Assembly (NCBI RefSeq): GCF_947623445.1
Contig: NC_135243.1
Span: forward strand, 20,902,479 to 20,966,478
Direction of reading: 5' to 3'
Source of the DNA: Clavelina lepadiformis
Lineage: Eukaryota > Chordata > Ascidiacea > Aplousobranchia > Clavelinidae
DNA: 64,000 nucleotides
Below, piece by piece: positions 37,116 through 50,720 of the stretch. The number at the start of each line of letters is the position of its first letter. Position 1 is the first letter of the stretch. The position numbers were made by a program, and so were the translations under genes. The notes below the pieces were generated by a model. That model worked only from the letters and a program-made list of their open reading frames with translations. It searched no databases and had not been told where the DNA came from.

Positions 37116-38799
37116 AAACCTAAAAAATACTTTCAGAAAGAAAAAAATTTATGACGGCAGGGAATTTCTGAAATAAAAAGAAAAAAGCGACCAAATTTAG
37201 GAAAACCAGAGACGATCATTATTCTTTCCAAATCAATTAATTGTGGCAATCTATTGTTATGCTTTGAAAGATAAGATGTTATACGTTGAACCTTTTTCTT
37301 GATCAAAACAAAGTTTTTAATGATTCAATAATATCCACTTTAATGGAGATTATATTAAAACAACTTCTTATTTAATTATGGATCCAAAAAACTATTGAAT
37401 ATGTCTTGTTGCATAATGACGTATTTGGAATTTTGTTACTAGTTTCAACTTGACAGCTTACACAATAATACAGTCTAAGGCAGAGTAAAATGTTTTCACA
37501 CACAACATTTCTACCGTTTTTTTGCAAAGCTTTCAAATTCTAAATAAAGTCGTCAATTTGAAGTGGCCATTCCTAATGCTCTTGCAACATAAAACGTGAC
37601 TCGATATCTTGGACGGTGTCCATTAAACGTCAACGTTGTTGTTAATGTACGAGTTCTGTTCAAATGTTATTAGTCTTAAATTTATTCCCACCAAACGTAT
37701 TACAGTAACACCCAGGCAAAGTTTAGTTTGAAAGAAGTGAATTTAGCCTTTTTGTGTACGTATGAGTATGAAAAACTTTGAAGACTGACATTTGACTAGC
37801 TATTTTTCTCTTTCAGGTCTTAGATTTAGACGTGTAGTGTGCTTTGTTTCTTTCTGCACAGAAACGCATTGAACTCTTGCAGCAAAGAAATTGCATCATA
37901 TTTTGCTCAATGCCGAGTTGTAGCAATACAAGCCGTTTTTTGACTGGTACCATTTGGAGTTGTGGCTCAAGTCACGTCAAATCGTTGCATTTTACTTCAC
38001 AAAACTTTTTCTGACGTCACACATATACTATGCGTTACGTTAAATGCCTAATGATGACGTCATGGCTGTCCCCAAATTACAGTTGCGTGCATGGTTGATA
38101 CATTTTTCATGGACGTGTAATTTTTTGAAAATTCCATTTTACTGCTTAAGGCTTTATTACGTTTCCGTCACAATTGTACTAACGTGACTCGAGTCAGGTG
38201 ATGTTATTCAAGATATCTGACGTGGGTCAAGTCAAGTCTTGGGAAAACGTGACTCGAGTCATTACAATACTGGGTCAAAGCTTCGATATAATCTAATTAG
38301 ATAGAGAAGATACAACAAACCATTATGACGCAGTCATCTTTGCGTCATTGTTCTGACCGGGAATATCAGTTCCAGTCAGTCCATTTAAATCGTCATGAAC
38401 ATCGACATCAACAAGGCAGTAAATAGAAGATATTTTATTGATGACTTAACAATGACCAACAAGATGTTCCACAAAAATAACATGGCGCTGCATACGTGAC
38501 ATGCAACATGCATTTAAAATTTGCAGAATCGGAAGGTGGAGCTTTATGCGTTGCATAAATTCCATTTTATAACAAATAACAGTACAAGTTTGTAAGTTGC
38601 ACAATTTAAAAATGACAATGTGATTGCATCGCATTAGAAAGGGTTTTAAACTTATAAATGCCCATCGTTGTTATGATTAAAAAAGTTTACTGCAATAGCA
38701 CTTTTGACTCGGCTTAGTAGATATATAAATACCCAAAAAAAAAGAAATTTCCTTACAGTGAAAAGTGAATAAATTAACACTGCAAAGAAAGCTGCATTG

Positions 38800-39950
38800 C
38801 TACAAAGTAAGTCTTAAAACTCCTGCAATAGAAAAATATATTTTTATGTCACGTGCCGGTATGGGACGTTGCTTGGCGACAACAAATTTATCCTTTTCAA
38901 TTTTGCGTTGTCAAGTGTTCTTCAAATAACAGTGTTAATGACATTGCTTAATTGCATCGTGTTAATGACATCGCATTTAATTTAAGAGCAAACGGTACAT
39001 TTTTTTGAATATCATTACATGTGGCCAATATGCGGTCGCCGATTATATTCTCCAGAGCATTTTTATACTCATCTATATCTAATACATCATTCCATTTCGT
39101 TTTGCTTTAGATTGTATAAGTAAGCTTTGTAGTTGCTTTTAAGCAATACAGTATTGACGACATGAAACAATATAAACGCGAAAAAATGTCAATTAGAATA
39201 CAGGAAGTTTCGCTATAGAGCAAAGGCATTTTTTCATAATAAGCAAACTTATACTGTGTGTTATATAAGCTTTTGCTTAGTCTTAAAACGTAATTGGCCG
39301 GTCTTCGAGAAAATTTAGATGTCATATTTTAAAATAGACTTTTTTTTCTTTAGGGTGTTAAAATTAGGTTATAGAGGTCAGCAGATTCTAAAATCAGCAG
39401 AACTTTAAGGTTACGTCAAACCTAAATTAAGCAACTGCTTGAAAGAACACGGAGATCGTTTTAATGCTACAGCTATTCTACAATCGCTGTTACATCTGCA
39501 GTAGTACATTAAAAGGAAGGTGAAGGGTTTAAGATAAACGTGACAAGAAAGTTTGAAAACCGATTTGTTGACCACTATCGGTTCCAATGAAGAGTTTTAT
39601 AAAAATTACAACGAACGCTTTGTGGCTGCTTGTTTTGCGGTGAAAGATGCCAGCCACAGCCAAGCCGATATGAATGGCATGACATACACTTACTATTTTT
39701 TCCAATTGCTTTTGCTTTAGGCTATATTAATTAATTCATTGTTATGTGACATTGTTGATTTGTTATAACTTGTTTTTATTCTTTTGTTGAACTTGGGAAA
39801 ACGTCTTTCCAGAATTAAACCTTACATTTATGTACCTGTATATGCAGGTAATTTTTTGTGCTTGAAAACTCCCAAATTTGTCATTGGAATCACGTGCTGA
39901 CATAATGACGTCAGCTAAGCTGTTTTACCACGAGGTTATATCTAAATAAA
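38800..39950. repeat. Partial third copy of the duplicon, next to the minus-strand peptide gene
   Basis: The passage resembles 55170-55420 and 56870-57150 in the same orientation, and so also the left arm in inverse. Landmarks are TATGGGACG-TG-TTGGCGA, AATATGCGGTCGCC, GCCA-AGC, CAATT-C-TTTGCTT-AGGCTA, and GGAATCACGTG-TGACATAATGAC. It lies on the 5' side of the 36.4 kb peptide gene just as the left arm lies on the 5' side of the 53 kb peptide gene. Confidence 0.6.
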
Positions 39951-40789
39951 ATAACTGTATGACTCCGAGCAAAAAGATTGGGATCTAAATTTAATTTTAA
40001 GTTTTAAATGAATTTTAAATCCAAAAAACGGGATTTCAAGCGCCAAAGTTTTTGATCTTTTGCGATAAAATGGAAGCTTTACTTTTTGCTTTTTTCCGCA
40101 AATGTTTCAAGAAGCGCCATTTGCTGTTTAGAATCTTCATTAAAAACAAACTGTTTTTCTATGCGTACTTTCATCTTCAAAGACATGCAAGTGTAACTTT
40201 GGTACAAAAATATGTAAATTTTAAACGATTAATACATTGACAGAGAAACGAGTGTTATAAAAAGATATGTTTTCTTACATTTTAATTGTAATAAGGAAAA
40301 TAACACATTGTCATTCCACTTATATGATGCAGAAGAAAAACGAACAAATCCCAAAGGCAAGGGTATATCAGGGGCGTTGAGTCCGAAAATGCCATTACTT
40401 TTGCTGAATTGTCTCTAGTTTTTGAGATATAGCTTCTTCCTACGTATACCATGAAAAGTTAGAAATGTATGCTAGTGAGTAACATAGGTTAATAAAAACT
40501 GAAGCCATGTGAAGCAGCTATTTAGTTTTGCCCAAATATTGAGTACTCTGGCACAAATTTCTCACTTGAGAGGTAAACAAGGCCTTAGATTAGTTTTTAT
40601 CATCTCCCATCAAGCACTAACATAAGCTTTGTAGCGCACTGATAAAGCAATAGTTAGTTGCCTGTGTTCCAATTTGTCACTCAGTCGTTTTAAAGGAACA
40701 CTACTAAAGTGTAAAGATGGTCCTGAAGTAACTTTCTTATACTGAGCATAACTGGGAGATATGCGTTGATTTGAAAATGGTCAACTTTC

Positions 40790-41285
40790 TCTTAGGACAA
40801 CAAGGCGGCTACACCAAGTATCCATGGTTTATTCGTTACTGGGATAGTCGGGCCACTGATCATTAAAAAGGAATGGCCCATACGTGAACAGCTTGTGCAT
40901 GGAGATAAAAACATTGTAAATGAACCTTTGGTCAGTCGGGATCGCATCATTTTAGTCCCATTGCACATCAAATTGGGTTTGATGAAACAATTTGTCAAGG
41001 CCTTAGATTCAGAAGATGGTGGATCAAGGATAAGCATAAAAGTTCACTATCTATTCAGTCACTTGGATCGCTTCCCTTAAAACCTCGGATATATGAGTAA
41101 GGAACAAGGTTTCACCAAGATATCAAAATAATGGAAGAGAGATATCAAGGTAGATGGGATACTCACATGATGGCAGATTGCTACTGGTGCCTAATGCGAA
41201 GCTGTCCACAACAAGACTACAGGCGAAAGTCGTACAACAGGACTTTCCTGCAGATGACTTCAAGCTAATTTGAATCAATAACTAG
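40790..41285 (+). other. Broken relic of a transposon-associated coding sequence
   Basis: The translation contains motifs that I recall from a multi-copy, transposon-associated protein of many animal genomes: GYTKYPWF near 40806, LHIKLGLMKQFVKAL near 40965, SHLDRFP near 41055 and MEERYQGRWDTHMMAD near 41131. The element family is not assigned. It looks broken and shorter than the usual protein, with no intact reading frame, and is probably old. No terminal repeats were found. Confidence 0.55.
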
Positions 41286-43948
41286 AGTGCATCTAACAAC
41301 TTCACTAATGCACATCCTGAGATGGGTATATTTCTTCGTAAGGTGTTTTGCTTTGAATATTCCGTTGTAAATGAAAAAAATTGATTGCTTTTTCATTTCG
41401 TCTGTTTTTACAAATTGTTGTCTTTCTTGTGTAGGCTTAGGCATACTTGGTTTGTTATTAACAAATTACTGCTATTTATTGTTCACTACATGAAGTTACG
41501 CATAAGCTAAATAAAGCAACAGAAAGTGCAAGAAACATTGCAACAAAGCATTTCTCGATATTCATTTATTGTATCAACTCTACACCGAATATCAACCCAT
41601 TGCTGTTTTACCGATGGTTAGAATCAGACTCGATTGTGCCGACCAAAGCAGGAGTTTTTGTAGAATTATTTTTTTGCAATTACAGAAAAATGATTTACTA
41701 CTATGACAAAATTTAACCCAATACCAAAAAATCAGATCAGAAACAAGACATAGGAATAAGCTTGCCAATCCATAAAAGTAAAAGGTGACCATAACTACCA
41801 ACAACTTTTGGCAAATAAACGAAGCCATAAAAATAATATTGAAGACCAGAAGTTGCCTACTCTGATTGAAGAAAGTAAAATAACAGTAACAGTATATTAT
41901 GAATATTGCACCAATTTGAAGTAGATTTCGTTTCAGAAAAATTATTGAAGAGGTAATCACAAATCAACAAATCATGACATCAATTGCATTACAAAATTGA
42001 CATAAAAGTAAAAATGAATGAAAAACGAAATTTATAAAATGATAAAAGAATTTTAACTTAAATAAATACAGAATCAAAAATACTGACAATCATAGCATTA
42101 TATCATAACATCACAAAGCAAGATCACGGAATCAAACTGCAACAAGTGCATGATTAATGAAGTTTTCATCAAGTTCATCGTCAATCATGGACCATTCGTC
42201 TGTGGTTGGGTCGTAACATTCAAGTGAACACAAAATAACACCAGACTGACAAGCTCTGCAACAAAAGTTTTGTGGTTGATAGAACAACAAAAGGCTGGTA
42301 AATTTCAAACTTGTCTCTCTCGAACGTTTTTTCAAACAAGTTAACTATATGCCGAACGCAATGGAATGCAGTAACAATATCAATACCCCACCCACCCTCC
42401 AACAGTGTAAATCTTTCCCTGGACAACCGATGCAGCATGACAATGCCGCGATTCCTGCATTGCGCTAACATTGTTCCATTCACCGGTGATGACGTCATAC
42501 CTTTCCACACTTTTTTCAATTTTATCATCACGTGATTCTCCCCCTATTTTTAGATCCATTAAATGAGTGAGTTTCAGAAAAAACCATACAACAAAAGGAC
42601 AAATTTTTGTAAACGATATCACAAATGTCTTAGTGTTGACATGTGGGACCTGCCATGGTGGAAACAACTTACCCAGTGCATAAATATAGTTGTCATCCAT
42701 AGGCACAGCTGCTAGCCAGCTACGAAAAGTTTTCATGGGTGCAATTTCATCCCAACTATCACTTCCAGGATCGTAACGTTCTACAGAGACAAGTCGACTC
42801 CCATTATCATCTTTTAAGCGCCCACCAATGGCATATACATGACCTCCAAGCAAAGGTATCTAAATAAAAAATCACATCGTCATTGCTTATCATTTAAATA
42901 CACCGCATTTAGTCTACATATCATTTTAGACATCGCTTCATGAGCTGATGTTTGCTATTGACATTATGAGTGGAAACCACTACTACTGTCACCTTTACAA
43001 GCAGCAAGCGCATGTGTACTTCTTGCCAGTTTCATTGCTGATATCTTAGTCCAAGCATTGGAAGTTGGGTTGTAACATTCTCCACAACGCAAATAAAGTC
43101 CGTTTTCATCAACACCACCGGTGACGTATATTTTATCTGTGAATATTTATATTTTACAAGTGTTTCCAAAATAAGCTTAAAAAGTTTTAGAAAGACCTGC
43201 GGCACGCATTTAGCAAGCAGATAACTATTGTTGAAAAAACAGAAACATTTCAATGAAATATTAAACATGTTGCTGAAAACAATGTTTGCTCTTTTCTATG
43301 ATCTACAATTATACATCATTCGTTGTGGTTTGTGCTAAAATGTTCTTTTTCCTACTTCGCTGAGGCAGTTGTTTAATTTTGTACATTTGACATTCTGGTC
43401 ACTGAAATAAAATGCAATAGTTTTCTTATACAAAAGAGAAGTAAGTAACATACAGAATTAGATTGAAACAAACCATTTAAAATAGCCGTCCCATGACCAA
43501 ATCTTTTTTTATTCATTGGAGCAACATCTTTCCATTCCAAATCATCTTCTTTCAGGTTTAAACAAGATACACGGTTTGTTGTGGTGTTAATTTCTTCACC
43601 GGTGGTTCCACCGACTGTATAAAGCAAGCCTTGAAGAAACACTGCACCACAGCATGAACTTCCAACAACCATGTTCTGTAAAAGATAATTTGCATCTGGT
43701 TAAATGATTGTTAGTTTTCAAACTTAGAAACTTTGCATTATAGATACTGATTATCAGTTTTTACCAGGTAAGTTTTTCTCGGTGCTTGGGAAACATTAAA
43801 AATTTCAAAGACTTTTTCATACATTGATTCGCCTCCAACTACTAATAAGGATGTTGGGCCATCTGCAATATATATTGTTTGTGTTAAGCAGTCAGCTAAA
43901 TGTTAACTCAAGAAACATGCATATTGACACGAATGATACTTCCAAGTA

Positions 43949-44121
43949 CAGTAGAACCACAGACCACTCCAGTATTGCGGCTACTTAAACAGGGTTCGGA
44001 ATATCTTCTATTCTATTGCAATATATACCATTCTCTTTCACTAAACCGGCCACCATGCTAATTGCTAACCGAAGCATTTGACAAAGGTCCCGTGTATAAC
44101 CGACTTACCGAGGTTCTACTG
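43949..44121. mobile_element. Tigger/pogo-like MITE shared by both arms
   Basis: The 173-bp element begins CAGTAGAACC and ends GGTTCTACTG, flanked by TA on both sides. The corresponding element at 58583-58756 lies at the equivalent intron position in the right arm, inverted. It was therefore present before the inverted duplication. Confidence 0.75.
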
Positions 44122-44604
44122 TAGATATAACGTCACACATTTTGGTCACATATCGCACAGGTAATTCATCCTTGTAATTTTGATACCTTTTTTTCTGACA
44201 CAACGAGTCATTTCTTTCCCAAGAATTTTTGAGCACTGGCACTCAAAATTAATTTTACACAGTAATTGGTTTTCCCACTACATGGAAACACGGTTCATTC
44301 AAACTTAATTTGATGAAATATTTTACTTCGTAGTTACTTTTACTATACTTCGTACTCATGTAAGCTATAAGCAAATTTTTCTGAACGAAAGTTTGTTATC
44401 ATTTATCGAAAATTTGGATTGCAACTCATGTATAACATGAGAGTGCAACTGAAGCAAGACAATTAAAACTGTACCTAATGCCAAACTACTAGACATTAAA
44501 TGGGAGACTTTTTTGATCCAGAGTTGGGGATGTAGCTTATGCAGGTATATGACTTATACTCAGAGAGATAGGCAACAATTAACATATATTTTACTACACA
44601 TATA

Positions 44605-45086
44605 CAGTGAGACCTCGTTAATCGGAACCCCGAACAACCGGAATCCCGGCTATTCGACACAGAACCACAAGGAATTAATTTCTTTCTATGCATTTTACCC
44701 CAATAATCTGGAAACCCCACTGTCCGACTCCGACACTGAAGTTTTGGAACAAATTTGCTAAATCAATAGAAAAAAATCTGATAAACTGGATTGTAAAGTG
44801 CGAAGTGAAAAAAAAACTTGTGAATGCAGGTTTTTGTCAAGATGACAAAAACAATAGCGAGTTAGCCGATCTACACATGATAAAATCAGCTGTTTCACTC
44901 CTGGGCTTCTGTAATGGGTTTGAGTGTCAAGTACAGAAGCCCTACAATCATAGTTTAGCAGCACGGCCTGACATTCACTACGAAACATTTTGCCTTATTG
45001 TTGTTTTGATGCCGGTTATCCGGATAACTTGCTAAACTGACATTTTGTGGCGAAACAAAGTGGTCCGGATTAACAAGGTCTGACTG
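44605..45086. mobile_element. Tigger-like non-autonomous element, 482 bp
   Basis: It begins CAGTGAGACCTCGTTAATCG and ends in the complement of CAGTCAGACCTTGTTAATCC, with TA at both flanks. These ends are typical of Tigger/pogo elements of the Tc1-mariner superfamily. Open frames inside are remnants without a recognisable catalytic domain. No counterpart is seen in the right arm, but the right-arm region is partly deleted, so the order of events is not proven. Confidence 0.75.
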
Positions 45087-48000
45087 TATGTACAGTTCAT
45101 ACATTTATTAGTATTACACAATATGATTTTTATATGTCATACACAGGACACCACTTGATACAAATGACATAAACATCTGATACCATTTTATTGTGAAATT
45201 GCTTTTTAAACACCATTCTGGTACAAATACAATTTTCACAAAACCTAAGATATCCAAAAATATAAAATGATGTGAAGAAAGCTTACCTTTTTAACATCTA
45301 AAATTGAATGTAGTTCAGTTAGTTTTAACTGTTGAAATTCTTCAGACATAATAATATCATCTAAATTTTAAAGAATGAAAAACTTAGCACCATCTTGAAG
45401 TTCCTTACTGAGATAAAGGTCAGCCAGGGACAAAATGGTGAAAACTGTGTCAAAATTGATGGATACCTGAAGAAACTTTAAACAAGCTCCGCTTACATCT
45501 AAAAGAATGCAGAAAAACATTCTGAAATTAAACATATATATACATAACGAACACCATTTCAGCCACTAAGGCCAACATATAAAATAATCTAGAGCAAAAA
45601 TGTACTTCCATAGTAATTTGGTGTTTTAGAAACAATGATTTCACAATAATAATTTGGTGCAAAATAAGTGAAATATCTTTAATCATAAAAACACTTACCA
45701 TCAATTTGCAACATGTTAGAGGCTGAAAGTAACTCAAAAACATCGTCCTTATTAATGTCTATTTGATTTGTGTAAAAGTATTCAACAAGCGATTTCATTG
45801 AGGAACTTGTAACGCTCTTTATAGTGACTTCATTTTGGTAACTCTCCTGCATCTTAAAAGATTATTCAATAATGGTTAATCAAACGTAGTTAGTAGGAAA
45901 TACTGTATAAGTAAGGATCATTTCAATACCAGTAACAGTAAAGCTAATGTTTATGTATACTAAATCATATTCATTTTTATTATTCTTTGATTGTAAAGTT
46001 TACAAATTGCATGCAATATTCCCAAAGTTAATATTTCATTGGATAAGCAACTTACCTCGCTTTCAAACATTCTTTCAAAATACTCTGAGTTAGAAGACAA
46101 TATCATTTTATTCACTGAAAAGATCACATTTTCCACTTTGATATCCACATCATTAAATCTTCCCATGCGACGCTTTCTAAATTTTTTAACCTGTGTCAGG
46201 ATATGTACAAGGAGTCTAGCACACAACCAAATGACATCAAATATGGGTAGCAGGGATCTAGTAGAGTCAGGGGGCAAGTGTACATTAGTACCCAGAGTAT
46301 GGATTTCGTTTAAAATCGCTATTATTATAACAAATTTTTCATCTAATTTTGTAGGGTTTTTGAAGATAGTTCAAAACCTTTTCAAACCATATGCATAAGT
46401 TCAAGTTTACGTATAAAACTTTTAGCTCCATTGCAGCAAACATACCCACCTCACAAAAACATAATTTTAAAGCAAAAGTAAAAGTTCAATTTCTGGTGCA
46501 AAAACTCCAATTAAAGAACTCTTTTTCTGCACAATTGTGCACTAATTTCTTCTCTGTATATACATGTAAAGTTAAATTTTTACGGAGCTAACTTCTAAAA
46601 ATTTCGTTTTTGTGAAATACGTACTTGTGAAAAGATTGGATGACATTTAGCTAAACGATGCAGATTGATAGTAAATGTTTATGTGATACATAATTAAATT
46701 CTACATCTGATGATATAAAATTTGCTGCTATTGATGCTGTACGTTGAGTGCATATTGTTGTTGTGTTTTTTATTATGTTTAGGTTTTAATCAGGAATATA
46801 TTTTTCGTATCGGTACATAGTCTACTCGACCTTATACAAATGCATCACATGGTTGCGCACTTATGCTTCAGACCCTATTAAAGTATTGTTAAGATAATAA
46901 ACCATGCTAGTAGTTTAATTTATGAATGTTGTTGGCTTAGTTTATCATTCGTCATCAATCGAGCAAACTGCGATATAACTTCTTAAATATAGTTAGGTTT
47001 AAAGGGTGTTTTCTAGACCTCAATCTTCAAATTTATTTACATCCATTAAACTTAAAGTTTAAATAAAATTTTATGGAAGGGCTAGCCTAGGGCAAGCAAG
47101 TCCAGGTGGTGCAATGTAGCCTCATAACTTGAATTAAAACATATATAGCAAAACTATAATACCTATTGGCATAGTCTAGGAGATCTTCATCCGTTTTTCT
47201 TTTATGGCGCATTTCTCGAGTAATGATTTTGTCCTTTAAGTAAGCCATGCAGCTGATAGGCTTTCAGCCAAAATATAGAACTACCATATTCATATTGCAA
47301 AAAAGCATACATATTAGGCTATAATTAGTAAACTAGAAAAATTTTTAAAACATATGGAAAACCAGACTAATGAACATAGCCTAGGATGCCATTTCCTACA
47401 TCAGTAATTGTTAATTAACTTTTGTTTGTTTGTTTATTATAAAGTAAGGTAAAAATAGAAAAAATTCGGTGTATACGTTAAAAATCTCGTTAGTGCAGGT
47501 GTCACACTTTCTACTACGGATTCGACTCCTACACTTTGACACTTGACAGTACCGTAAACCGCCTTAGGTGAAGTTTTGTACGACAGCTTGATAAGGCTTG
47601 TACATTTATCACTCTTGAAAAATACAGAGGTCAGAACCATTTTCACATTAAGTCATACAATAAGTAGTTTGAAACAACGACATCATATTAGCCTAACAAG
47701 ATCTTTTTTGATACAATTTTTCACCAACTTTGTTGGGCTTATGGCAATTTAATTATATAACCGCGAATTGAAAGTTAGCAAGTTGTAGTTTTAAGGCTGG
47801 GATAGGAAATTTGTCATTTATTGACTTTAACTACGTGCCGCTACTTTAAATCATAGTGCAGTCTATGCATAATATTTTCTGACGACCGCAATATAGGAAA
47901 AGAATCCTGAAGTTGTATTTTACGTCTTCAAGCGGTACTTCGGTGAAATGCCAGTCGTTTGTAAACTAACTGGAAGTAGACATTAGACAGGCAGGGGCAG

Positions 48001-48474
48001 CATTGTAAACAAGCGCAAAAATTCCGATTTATTATTTACGTCTTCGAGACGCTTTTGCGCTACCATAGTAGGCCTAATGTTAATGTAATTGGGCATCCGT
48101 AGCGTTAACGACGCTTGCTCCGGTCCAGTGTCTCTCTTATCAAGTCCAACTTCGGGCGATACATTGAATTCTCAAAATAAATAAATAAGAATTGTGTATG
48201 ACAAACAAAACTTAAGAAAACTTCGGTAACCATGGCTGGTGTGATGAGGAATGATCCTCGAGTTGAAATGGTGCACAGAACTTTCTCTGTCTGCAAAAAA
48301 AAAACTGTGATGCAATACCAGTAGCAACAAAATTGCTGGAGTTTAAATCTCTTTTTTACGCAAATAGAGATAACATTCAACCATATTAAGCTTAATTAGA
48401 TTATAATCCTTTCTCTGACTTTGTACAAAATACGGCAGGCAAAGAATTTCTGTCATTGTAGGCTATTTAAAACA

Positions 48475-48775
48475 TGGGTTCTTAACCATGGCCCACTGGT
48501 GGGCCACAGGAGCATTTTGAGGTGGGCCACAGAGCTATTTGGAAAATAATAAAGTTGGTGAAAATTTTAGTTTTATTTAGTTGGTGACAATTTTGTAACG
48601 TCCAAATTCGCATTTGTTGTTTGTTCAAATTATATGATTTAAGTGATAATGATTTATATGATTTTGTGTCGCCCAAAACTCCAGGTCCAGGTTCAAAACT
48701 TAGGTGATCAGCTTTGAAAGTGGGCCACGAGCAAACGAAAGTGGGCCACGACTATAAAAAGGTTAAGAACTGGCG
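48475..48775. mobile_element. hAT-like non-autonomous element
   Basis: The left end has GGGTTCTTAACCATGGCCCA and the complement of the right end reads CAGTTCTTAACCTTTTTATA. The interior repeats GTGGGCCAC several times near both ends. These resemble hAT termini. The exact boundaries and a target duplication are uncertain. Confidence 0.55.
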
Positions 48776-50404
48776 GTTAATGCTTTACAATAACTGCCAA
48801 ATTATAGAAGTTATATATATATATATCGCTATCTGACTCTTAAGAATAATTAGAAGGTTGCGAATTCTGTCTAGAAACTCCTAAACTTCAGTTGAACAGT
48901 TTATACAACCTTAAACGCTGAGATTCTGATTAATATAATTTTTAATATTCTTCCTTATTATTTCAAACAAACACTAAAATTACAACAATATTATTATTAT
49001 ACAGAAGGGGTTTTAAGAATTAGTTAACAATAAAGGCGCATCACACTACATTTCACATCGATTTAAAGAATTATTCACCGAGTTATTACGATCTATATCT
49101 TCTCATTAATTGAACTTTAAAACTCCAGTGTATACTGAAGAACTAGTATTTAGACAACTAGAACGAATCTAATACTGATTCTGAATGCCCAATTACACAG
49201 CATGCAAAGGTACATTTATACCCTGAAATAGATAATAAAAAAAAAAATTCCACTTTAAGAGCAATGCGTTTTTCAATGGCAGGAAATGATTTGGACTTTT
49301 TGAACTCGAAGTTTTAGCTCAGGTGATAATTACAATCTGGCAATTTTCAATTAAAGGAAACAAATGTTAATCAATATGGTCTATTTTTAGATTAACAATG
49401 TTGTTAATACAAGCTCAATCGTGCAGCTAAACATTTTTACCGACTAAGTTGTCAATCACATAAGGTAATTTTGCATTTTGCAAACTCATACTGCAATGTG
49501 AATAACATGCTTGCAAAACATAATGACAAATATGGAGTTATCATATTTTGCAATAAGCTCAAGGGTGCAATGCAGCAGGTAGCCTATGTTTACGGAACCG
49601 ATTGTCAATCAACTATTCTTCGATAAGTTTGCAATTATACCGTGAACTTAGATTGAACTTATGGCAAGTATGACGTTATGTAATAGCGCGTTAAATATCA
49701 GAAATTTGATTAAAATGATACAACTTGGAAGACAATGGAAACAGTGTCTTCCAGAACCCTGATTTAAAAGAACTTCGTAAACACAACCACTGGTGTCATT
49801 ATGTCATCATCTAATTCCAATGATAAAAAGGGAAATTGCCAAGCCCACGTAGCTTTGATTTTATATGCATAAAGTCTAATTTTAGAGTGACATCTTTCCC
49901 AAAATCAGTTGAAAAATATTAACAATCTGCAGTGTCACTTAAATACAATTGAGTAATGGTAGCCTGAAGCAAATGAAATTGGAAAGATATAATCAATCTA
50001 CTTGATAGTTTTGCTACGGCTGTCATACTCCACCACAAATAATACCGCAAAGTTTTCGTTGTTCACTTTATAAAATCTTTTGGAAAAACCGATGGTTAAT
50101 ATACCGCTTCTTGTGACGTTGCAAACTTTTACCTACAGTATAACTTGGAATTTTAAGGAGATTATGGATTTGATGCAGCCTTGAAGCGATCCATGAGCTA
50201 TCTTCAAACGTTACTTTACGATTGACGTTAATTTGAAATTGGAAAACAAATCTAAAAAGAAAGAAAGAAGTTGTTGTTTTTTAGTTCTGCTGACCTTAAT
50301 AACTTTAACGTTTTTAAGAAAAAAAGTGTTAAACTCTCTCTGAACAACCGAATTTTAAGCAATGCATAGACTATTTACAATATCTTTTATTCTCTACAAG
50401 TTTT

Positions 50405-50720
50405 CGTAATACAGTAGTCTCGCTTATAGGATCTACGGATATTAGATCCAGTCACTGATTGGAGCCAAATCCCGTGGAACGGAATTTCTACATAGCCTAC
50501 TAACCTAACTAACGTAGTGCAAAATACTTCGCTTAGTGGATCCACGACTCCGGTTAGTGGATCCACTCCCAACGTCTGGCAACGTAGTAAAATGCTAAAA
50601 TGTAGTAGAAACCTAGTAAAATGCTTTCCCCAGCTGTTGTAACGTCTCTTTTCATGTTGTCGGCTCTGACAAATTAGCCGTTGTGATGTCATAGACACTA
50701 TAGTTTGCGTGGGTACCTGT
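50405..50720. mobile_element. Fragment of a Tigger/pogo-like element
   Basis: It begins TACAGTAGTCTCGCTTATAG and contains GGATCTACGGATATTAGATCC and two GTGGATCCAC-like passages, the style of Tigger ends. The opposite terminus was not found. The long minus-strand open frame crossing it reads through repeat sequence and is not supported as a gene. Confidence 0.5.

Larger units (their letters stand above)
42132..46190 (-). pseudogene. Kelch-like gene, left-arm copy, probably non-functional
   Basis: Minus-strand exons: 46190-46056 (BTB; GRFNDVDIKVENVIFSVNK), 45852-45699 (154 nt), 45498-45287 (212 nt, BACK), a BACK tail exon ending 44187, then kelch exons 43862-43765 (98), 43675-43474 (202), 43136-42993 (144), 42843-42673 (171), 42543-42396 (148) and 42255-42132 (124, TGA). 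Lengths 154, 212, 98 and 144 equal those of the gene at 1-4468. The kelch exons are open and well conserved (YAIGGRLKDDNG, VERYDPGSDSWDE). Two defects are visible: an in-frame TAA in the 212-nt exon at 45370-45368, and absence of the 147-nt BACK exon that survives at 58231-58377. The exon upstream of BTB was not found. A truncated or re-spliced product cannot be excluded, since the six kelch exons could still be read together. Confidence 0.75.

Noticed and set aside
44688-45035. Open frame of 115 codons
   Set aside because: It lies wholly inside the 482-bp Tigger-like element and lacks a catalytic domain; it is a remnant.
48105-48380. Possible upstream exon of the left-arm kelch-like gene
   Set aside because: An acceptor-like sequence precedes a short open stretch, but phase and sequence do not connect convincingly to the BTB exon.
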